A DNA stretch of 64,000 nucleotides from Pardosa pseudoannulata. Lineage: Eukaryota; Arthropoda; Arachnida; Araneae; Lycosidae. The stretch is from positions 140,359,173 to 140,423,172 of the forward strand of contig CM063502.1 of assembly GCA_032207245.1 (NCBI GenBank), in the 5' to 3' direction. Numbering within the stretch: the stretch's first letter is position 1; each line of letters opens with the position of its first letter. The notes beneath the pieces are model-generated. The model had not been told where the DNA came from and searched no databases. It saw nothing but the letters and a program-made list of their open reading frames with translations. A program made the position numbers and the translations under genes. This document shows positions 55,607-64,000 of the stretch, in pieces.

Positions 55607-55773
55607 CTGGTCGAACGAGGACTGAATGTCAGAGAGCTGCTCTTAGGAACTGGTGTTCGCGGATTCGAATCTCGCTGATGGTATAGATGTTTGTAGCCCT
55701 AATCGGCTTTAGGTCCAGGTCTCACTTGCCTTCGTGTAGCAAATCATTAGACCATAGTACTCCAAACCAAACC
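55607..55773 (+). mobile_element. tRNA-derived SINE, copy 2
   Basis: The head CTGGTCGAACGAGGACTGAA sits in the box A position. GCTCTTAGGAACTGGTGTTC follows, then a good box B, CGGATTCGAATCTCG. The layout matches a serine/leucine-type tRNA with an extra arm. The body contains CCCTAATCGGCTTTAGGTCC and GGTCTCACTTGCC, and the tail AGACCATAGTACTCCAAACC. Body and tail match 52763-52940. The tail is carried into the adjoining tandem duplication. Confidence 0.85.
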
Positions 55774-56204
55774 TCAATATTAATTTGTAAATATTTCAAG
55801 TGTTACAGGCATATATCTACATATATACACATATATCTACAGACACTATTATTCCCTTTATGACTTGTTAGAAACATAGTATTTGCCATTATGTATATAC
55901 ACTGACGAATATTCTAATCAAACAGTAACATGTTTCAATGTAGGTCCTGGTAGGTTTCAATGTAAGTAATTTGTAGGTCCAGGTCTCACTTGCCTTCGTG
56001 TAACAAAACAATAGATCGTAGTGCTCCAAACGAAACTTCAATATTAACTTGTAAATCTTTTAAGTGTTACACGCATATATCTACACATATACACATATAT
56101 CTACATATACTATTATTCCCTTTATGAGTTGTTAGAAGCATAGTATTTGTCATTATGTATATACACTAACGAATATTCTAACCAAACAGTAACATGTTTC
56201 AAAT
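55711..56204 (+). repeat. Tandem duplication including the SINE tail, 264-bp offset
   Basis: Copies at 55711-55940 and 55975-56204 share AGGTCCAGGTCTCACTTGCC, TTCGTGTA-CAAA, a TCAATATTAA-TTGTAAAT block, then ATACACATATATCTAC, ACTATTATTCCCTTTATGA and AACAGTAACATGTTTCAA. The 34-bp join (55941-55974) contains a partial third start, TAGGTCCTGGTAGGTTTCAA. That suggests replication slippage between AGGTCC words. Identity is about 90 percent by eye. Confidence 0.9.
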
Positions 56205-57119
56205 GATAAAGTTTATCAAAAATAATAAATCTTGTGAGAGTACAAAAATTGACCTGAGCTAACTAAACATGTTGTAAGAAATATTTAATGTCTAAATACT
56301 TTAAAATAGGCATGGACTTTTCTTTTTTTCTATAATGCATCATGCATCTTCTTTCAAATATTACTGCGTCCTAAACTATAGTTAGATAAATAATTTGTTC
56401 ATAGGAATTAGTGCATATAAACAAATCGAAGAACACAGCATATTGTAGTCTTTTGGAATTATACTTAAATACATTTATTCTCATCTTTAATCTAAATGTT
56501 TAAAAATACAATTTTGAATCCTTCTAAAACCATTTGGCCTGAATAAGTTGCAATTTTTATTTCACTGTAAATGATTGGTTGTCTACGAATCTCTGAAAGG
56601 AAAAGTTATATCTATTTAACCTAGCAATCCGGCTGTTTTTAAAGATCTGTTAGTATCTCATGGGTATTGTTTCTATTTTAAATTAGATTTATTTCGATTA
56701 CCGACTGCATAAAAATTTAGTAAGAGGATCAAAACTATTCTACTTCAACCAGTATGATACTGATGACGTTTTATAAAAGATAAGTAATCTCATGTGAACG
56801 AAAGTCAGTATCAGATATTTATACTGTATTTAATATGCATTTTCTACCCAAAGTAAGGATTATTATGAAAAATATAGTAAATTTTAAAATTATATAACTA
56901 GAATGTTGGCCAGAAGATGAAATAATGCTGACAAAAAGCAAAGTTTTCCTTTTTAAATGGTTTCAGGTTAGGTTCTTTAACTCAAATATTTAAGTGAGTT
57001 ATTGTGATTACTCCCAATACTGACATAATCTTTTTTTTGGAAAAAAACTGAAAGATATGCTATTTTTTGATCAAGTGAAGCTACAACTATTGATTACTTT
57101 TCTGGTTTTAAAATTGCCT
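56205..57119. other. AT-rich non-coding stretch
   Basis: No feature recognised. Confidence 0.55.
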
Positions 57120-57380
57120 CCGGTGTACCACAATGGAGACAGTGTGGAAATAACCTCTTGAGGTTGATCCACTCTGTCACTGTTTTGATAGAAGACTTTT
57201 GAATCCTTTGAGTCCTAGGTATAAGATGTGTAGGTAAGAGTATTTTTAGACTCACGGAAAAACACGAAAACCGACTGCAGCGGACGGAACCAGTTCAAAC
57301 GGGAATCTAATCCTTGACCTAGCAGAACTGTCTGTCTTGCTTGCAAAGTAGTGCTTTAACTACCTGGGCTACTGTAGGCC
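57120..57380 (-). mobile_element. tRNA-derived SINE, second family
   Basis: On the minus strand the head reads TAGCCCAGGTAGTTAAAGCA (a box A match, about 57355-57374), then CAAGACAGACAGTTCTGC, then AAGGATTAGATTCCCG (degraded box B, near 57300). The body continues CAGTCGGTTTTCGTG. The head and body differ from the family at 52763 and 55607. The low-coordinate end is uncertain: sequence to about 57120 is GC-richer (CTGTCACTGTTTTGATAG) and may be part of it. Confidence 0.65.
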
Positions 57381-58517
57381 TATCATCTAGTTTTCTTACT
57401 ACCATGAATTAATAGGTAAAGAAAGTTATTTCTTGTAGATGATTATCATGTATATCGAGTATAATTAATTGTTGCCTTCGAATACCATTAATTACAACTT
57501 TAGAGATATTTAAAAAATGAAATCTTAGTTTGCTCAATGTGACCAAGATTCTAACCAGTTACCTTGTTAAACTAAATTCAGTACTTGCAAGGGGCACCTT
57601 GGGGTGACAGTGGATTTTCAAAATTTATTTCGTTTATGACTAATTTCTATGAATTTTCACATTTCAATAACAATATATTTGTGTGAAAATATCGGTTGCA
57701 CATTCTAGTTAAAATCTTAGTAACTTTAAAAGTTAGTAATTTTAAACTATTTTAAAATGAGCATTATTTAAAATGTTTAACTTGCTTGTGCTCAAGTATA
57801 ATATGGACATTTTTAATCACATGACACCATTTTTGGCCTTATGAAATAATTTAATTCTTATTGTAAGTAATTGCTGGATGCATAAAAAAATAATAATTAA
57901 AATATATTTATATATTTCACAAAAATGCATAAAAAAATTTCAAATTTTATAAGAACAGACTTTTACAATTTATTATTTTTTACTTTTATTTTATACAGTA
58001 GAAAGTAAATTGGTAGTAGAAGTCAAATTTATTTAGTTGTTAGAAAGGTATTTTGAGTATTTCAGTTACTAATAAAATATAATACTGTTTGCTATAAAAC
58101 TTATTATAGTAATTATCAAATACTTTATTTATAAATGCTGGGGTAACTACTATTATATTTATTACAAGATTATGGCTAAGAAGACATCTGATTTCATTCT
58201 TATTTCTAGTTTAATTTCGAAATTCAATGACATATAATTATTGAATTTTGAGGTAAATGTAGCCCATCTGAGCATCACAGGAGATGTAGATGCAGCTGTT
58301 CACTTCAACCTTAAACGCTTGGGCTATGGTTGATCAATGAACAGGGTTCCAGAATTTTGAAAATAATTTCAATGGCTATTGTATTTTTAGCTGATATTAC
58401 TCCTTGTACCTAATATAAGCAAAAGTTATATATTAGAAATCTTTGGTGTAGAATCTAACTCGTGACGTAGCGAAACAATCTTGCCTACTTGTAAAATAGA
58501 ATCTTCATCTTTGGTGG
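57381..58517. other. AT-rich non-coding stretch
   Basis: Small GC-richer spots near 57585-57615 (CAAGGGGCACCTTGGGGTGA) and 58260-58330 are unrecognised. There is no gene. Confidence 0.5.
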
Positions 58518-59165
58518 TGTAACAATAAGTTACATTCGGTTCAGCTCTTTTCACCTCTTCCCGTGATCTTAATTATTTAAAAGTTTAAGATAATTTATTT
58601 AAAAATTCAAAAGTTTCAAACTATCTCAGTCACCAAACCAAAGCACATCATCATTATCCTGGTCACGGCACCAAATATGTAAATAATACGTTGGCCTAGT
58701 GTTTGAGAAAGAAGAAATTAAAACTCATTAAGAAACACATGGAAAATAGATCTTAATTAAATGATTTTATACAATTAAATGAATGCCTAAGGAATACAAC
58801 TGGAATCAACTTATCATTTTTAGATATCAAAGACTTTTGAGTAAGCGCGGCCATAAAAAACAATATGGCGAAGATTTTTCTCAAAAGGTTTTTTCCTCAA
58901 GCCGCGTTTGCCAGGCGTTCACCTTCTACTCTTCTGGTAACAACCTTGTCAGCTCAAAAAATCAGACTGCCTCGCGGAGAAAAAAACAGGGGTCTATTCC
59001 AGAAAGGCGGGGGGTCAATATCCCCTTAACCAACGGACACTTCTATTGGTTGGGAGTAGTCCGAAGTATCTTTCTAGTTCAAACCGGTCTTATTCTGGTA
59101 TGTCTTTGACGATGACTGACTGGAAGAGATAAAAAGAGCTGAACCGAATGTAACTTATTTTTACA
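58518..59165. mobile_element. 648-bp DNA transposon or MITE with 44-bp TIRs
   Basis: 58518-58561 and the reverse complement of 59122-59165 match at 41 of 44 positions. The TIR starts TGTAA, continues AATAAGTTACATTCGG and TTCAGCTCTTTT, and ends CTCTTCC. The interior is GC-richer than the window, and a 108-codon plus-strand frame (58783-59109) occupies half of it. That frame is Lys/Arg/Ser-rich (SRRKKQGSIPERRG) and I see no transposase motif. No clear target-site duplication was found. Superfamily is unassigned. Confidence 0.8.
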
Positions 59166-59269
59166 GGTACGCACATGATTTAGGATCTCGAATTCTAGAA
59201 ATCACTGGACTATTGCTATTTTCTTCTTGATAGCCATGCTGGTGTTGAGTATGATTAAGTGCTACATTG

Positions 59270-59425
59270 CCCGAAATAGTCTAGTGGTCAGCATGCGGTT
59301 TGGAAACCATCAGTTGCATAATTTTATTTTAGCTAATAAAAGTAAATTCAAAATTTTATTCTGAGCTAGTGATTTTTGTGAAGGACTAAAATTTGCTGGA
59401 TTTGCTGGATGCTGGATTCGATACT
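59270..59425 (+). mobile_element. Possible disrupted tRNA-like SINE head
   Basis: AATAGTCTAGTGGTCAGCAT (about 59276) is a close match to a tRNA D-arm with box A. A box B-like GGATTCGATACTGG lies near 59413. The 130-bp gap is too long for a tRNA and contains AT-rich sequence, so either an insertion split the head or the two motifs are unrelated. Confidence 0.35.
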
Positions 59426-61332
<1,907 letters not shown>

Positions 61333-61865
61333 TAATATTAAAATCCCTTATTTACATATTTTAATATTAATTTAATAACTTTTGTTCATAAATTACGTTG
61401 GTTGTTTGCACGGTAATTCTGATTTTTCCCTCAAGACATGCTATAGACTTAGTTCAGCCTCTGTCTGTACTACTTTAGCCAATAGTTAGCTAGTTCTCTT
61501 TAAACATGGGTATTTTTTTATCACGTGATCAATTGTGCTTAGGGATTATTCGTAGTCTTTGTACCTGAGAAATCCCTACTTGAAAAGTGTGTGTGTGTGC
61601 AGGATCACATTGCCTTTGTGCACGATGTTGTAAAAGTGCTTGCCTGTGGTATGGATTTCATGTATATCACCAGAAATAAACTGTGTTGTGATTTTGAATG
61701 AGTCTAGAGTTAACTATTGGCTAAAGTAGTGCAGGCAGAGGCTGAATTAAATCTATAGCGTGTCTAAAGGGAAAATCAGAATTACCGCGCAAACCCACAA
61801 CGTACTTTATGAACAAAAGTCATTAAATGAATACTAAAATATGTAAATAAGGGATTTTAATATTA
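61333..61865. mobile_element. Foldback element with about 155-bp inverted arms
   Basis: Left arm 61333-61488 and right arm 61711-61865 are inverted copies, about 88 percent alike by eye. Terminal TAATATTAAAATCCC pairs with GGGATTTTAATATTA. Inner blocks include CTTTTGTTCATAAA, GGTAATTCTGATTTT, TTCAGCCTCTG and CTACTTTAGCCAATAGTTA. The 222-bp loop contains TATCACGTGATCAA and a short GTGTGTGTGTGTG run. The ends are compatible with a TA target duplication, but the AT-repeat neighbourhood makes this ambiguous. No transposase frame is present. Long-armed TIR elements of this kind are non-autonomous and form large hairpins. Confidence 0.88.
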
Positions 61866-64000
61866 CATATATAGCTTGACCCTTTTTCAATCTTCTTAGG
61901 ACCTATTTTATGAAGTGTTTAGAAATATTTATCAGTTTGTAATTGATAATAGCATTTTTTTCCAGGGGCACAGTTTTATAATACATTTTTTGATCCATTT
62001 AATATTACGAATTTTTAAAATATATAGATGGTTAACTTGCAGGAAAGGGATATTTCACAAGTAAAAATCCAATTTCTGAAAAGTCTCTTATCAGTGTTCT
62101 TATTTCATATATATATAGTAAAAAGCAACACGTTAAATCAACGACTATTTTTTGTTATATATAAAGATATTTAAGTAAAATGGTAATTTAAAGTATTCTG
62201 TAGAGTCGACCATGAAACTGTAGTAGCACAAAAAATCTAATTTTCGTGTATGTGCAGGAAATATCTTACCAGTTATTTAATATATTCTTTTTGATCAGTA
62301 GCGGAATATTACTACTATTGTTTCTAAAATAATCTGCAAATTTTGTAAAATTTGGTTTAAAATTGTTCGCGTACTGACCAAAAACTACTCAAATAGATTT
62401 TTTTTATATATCTCTTCAGCATGATAAAATGCTTCTTTTTTCATCAAAGATGAAGATAAAAATTAGTAACGTTAAGATTTCAAAAAGTTGCTGATCCTTC
62501 TTAACTGTTTTTGACATACGATGAATTAATTTTTACATTTTTCTTTAAATTTTTCTTGTTGTCCAAAATGCAGTTTTGACTCATTTTTTTTCTATTAATG
62601 CGTGAAGATTTGCTTTAACTACTATTGCTTAAAGTTTATATGCCCTCATATATTTCTTTAGGAAATCGAAAAAAGGTCAAAAATTGGAAACGCTTCTTAA
62701 AAACTCAATTTTGTTATATGTGTGTTTCTTTTACTCTTTTAAATAAGATTTTGAAAAAAGCAATTGAATTAAAAACATCTTTTCATTACTGCTTTTCTTT
62801 TATCACAATTGTAAAAATTGCTATTTTTTAACGACAATAGCTATCTTTCTACGGAAAAGTGTAACAATATTTATAAAAAAAATAATAATGTCCTTTTGTA
62901 TACAAACACAAATACATAACACAATCTTAATGAGTGTAAGGTTAGTTAAAAACTGGAATATTATGTATTAGCTCATTATTTAATTTTGATTAAAACTGCA
63001 AGAATTCTATAATTAATTCTATAATTTGTTTCTAACTAATATTTCTATAAAGACTATAAAGTTTAATTAAAAATATGGCCCAATACTTACATCAAGGCAT
63101 GAATTGATATAATTTTCCTTAAGGGAGGCTTTATTGTTCTTTGTAATGTAGGTTATAAATTTTCACCGGAATTGTAAGTATGCTAAATTTCCATGGGAGC
63201 ATACTTCATAGGCATAGTTGTGCATACTAATAGAGCGCACATATTAGTTCGACCTGTGATAAATGTGAAAACCAGGATATTTTCAAGCTATAATTTTAGG
63301 TATTATTATTATAGTTAGGAAATGGTAGTTCTCTAGCCTCTCCTTTTAAAAAGATCGATGCGTAACTTAATCTTCAGAAACCTGTTTGTAAATAAATACT
63401 TTCGAGATTTTCGAGATTATGTTGAATTTATATATAGGGGAATATTTAGAATATAAAGGGATATGTTTGTTTAGTTTGAGAGCGTATAAAATAAATAATG
63501 TGAACGAATTCAAATGTATGGGTATAAAATTAATAAAATTTAAAAAGTAGGTACAGATTTTTAAATGAAACTTAAAATTTCATTTGTAATTTACTAAATA
63601 ACAATTTTTAAAAGCATAACCTGCTAGTGAAAAATTACAAAATACATTTTATATGATGACCATAGTAACTCATTATATTGTTAGGAATTTATAAGTACTT
63701 AAATTATCTTTTGTTACGGCAGTCTCGCATGGAATTTGTCTTCTGAAATTACTAGCTCACGGGAAATTTTTAAGTATAAAGTTTTGTAATTAAACTTGCT
63801 GTTAAACGTTATTTTATATTTTTAAAGAGACGGTAATCGTTACAAAATGGTTTGGGAATTTATTAACTTACCCATATTTAGGACACATTGTTTACATGTA
63901 CAATGAAGTGTATCAAAGCGAATCACATTTAAAAATTTTTTAAAAGTCAGTTAATTAAAAAAAATTCAATTAATTTCTTGATATATTTTGTTGACATTTA
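61866..64000. other. AT-rich non-coding stretch
   Basis: No gene is supported. A 68-codon frame at 62625-62831 is Lys/Phe-rich and unrecognised. A 7-bp-stem hairpin at 63178-63204 is too weak to call. Confidence 0.55.

Noticed and set aside
59270..59425. Functional tRNA gene
   Set aside because: Box A- and box B-like motifs are about 130 bp apart with no cloverleaf between them. At best a disrupted SINE head.
63178..63204. Hairpin GTATGCT...AGCATAC
   Set aside because: A 7-bp stem with a 13-nt loop is expected by chance many times in 64 kb.

Overview
This 64 kb window looks like a gene-poor, repeat-rich stretch of an AT-rich eukaryotic nuclear genome, most likely an invertebrate animal. By eye G+C is roughly a quarter to 30 percent, with a few short islands near 50 percent. 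The animal assignment rests on Tc1/mariner-like transposase remnants, TTAA-flanked piggyBac-type MITEs, tRNA-derived SINEs with Pol III box A/B motifs, and long compound (AC)n(AT)n microsatellites. An arthropod, perhaps an arachnid, is a guess and not shown. I see no prokaryotic gene organisation, no rRNA or functional tRNA gene, no CRISPR array, and no intact protein-coding gene. Almost all open frames are under 110 codons, and the longest are simply translated AT dinucleotide repeat.

Layout. 1-6.8 kb: AT-rich DNA with three (AT)n tracts, one about 630 bp long (4050-4678). 6.87-7.54 kb: a GC-rich island holding a 222-codon minus-strand frame interrupted only by TAG codons. 7.5-21.9 kb: monotonous AT-rich DNA with one 165-bp duplication, two short microsatellites and a small hairpin. 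21.9-22.65 kb: a two-copy 369-bp tandem duplication. 24.81-24.91 kb: a perfect palindrome with 52-nt arms and a 1-nt centre. 26.44-27.0 kb: a broken Tc1-like transposase. 29.0-35.9 kb: two copies of one moderately GC-rich dispersed element flank a five-unit tandem array of about 835 bp per unit (30107-34277); the downstream copy also contains a three-unit 180-bp repeat. 36.9-40.2 kb: several highly diverged related segments and a TTAA MITE. 41.4 kb: a short hAT-like TIR element. 43.25-45.25 kb: three old copies of an about 800-bp unit carrying a Tc1-like C-terminal signature. 50.57-50.93 kb: a 62-bp repeat in about six copies. 52.7-61.9 kb: the richest mobile-element cluster, with three tRNA-derived SINEs, a GC-rich block with an 18-bp TTAA-centred palindrome, a TTAA MITE, a 648-bp TIR element, and a 533-bp foldback element directly abutting an (AT)n(GT)n tract.

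No genes work together here. The window is best read as a layered record of transposon insertion, tandem duplication and microsatellite growth. The items most worth a second look are the perfect palindrome, the 835-bp array with its flanking element pair, the foldback element at the microsatellite edge, the TAG-only frame, and the two TTAA MITEs. Similarity, copy-number and transcription statements here were judged by eye and have not been computed.
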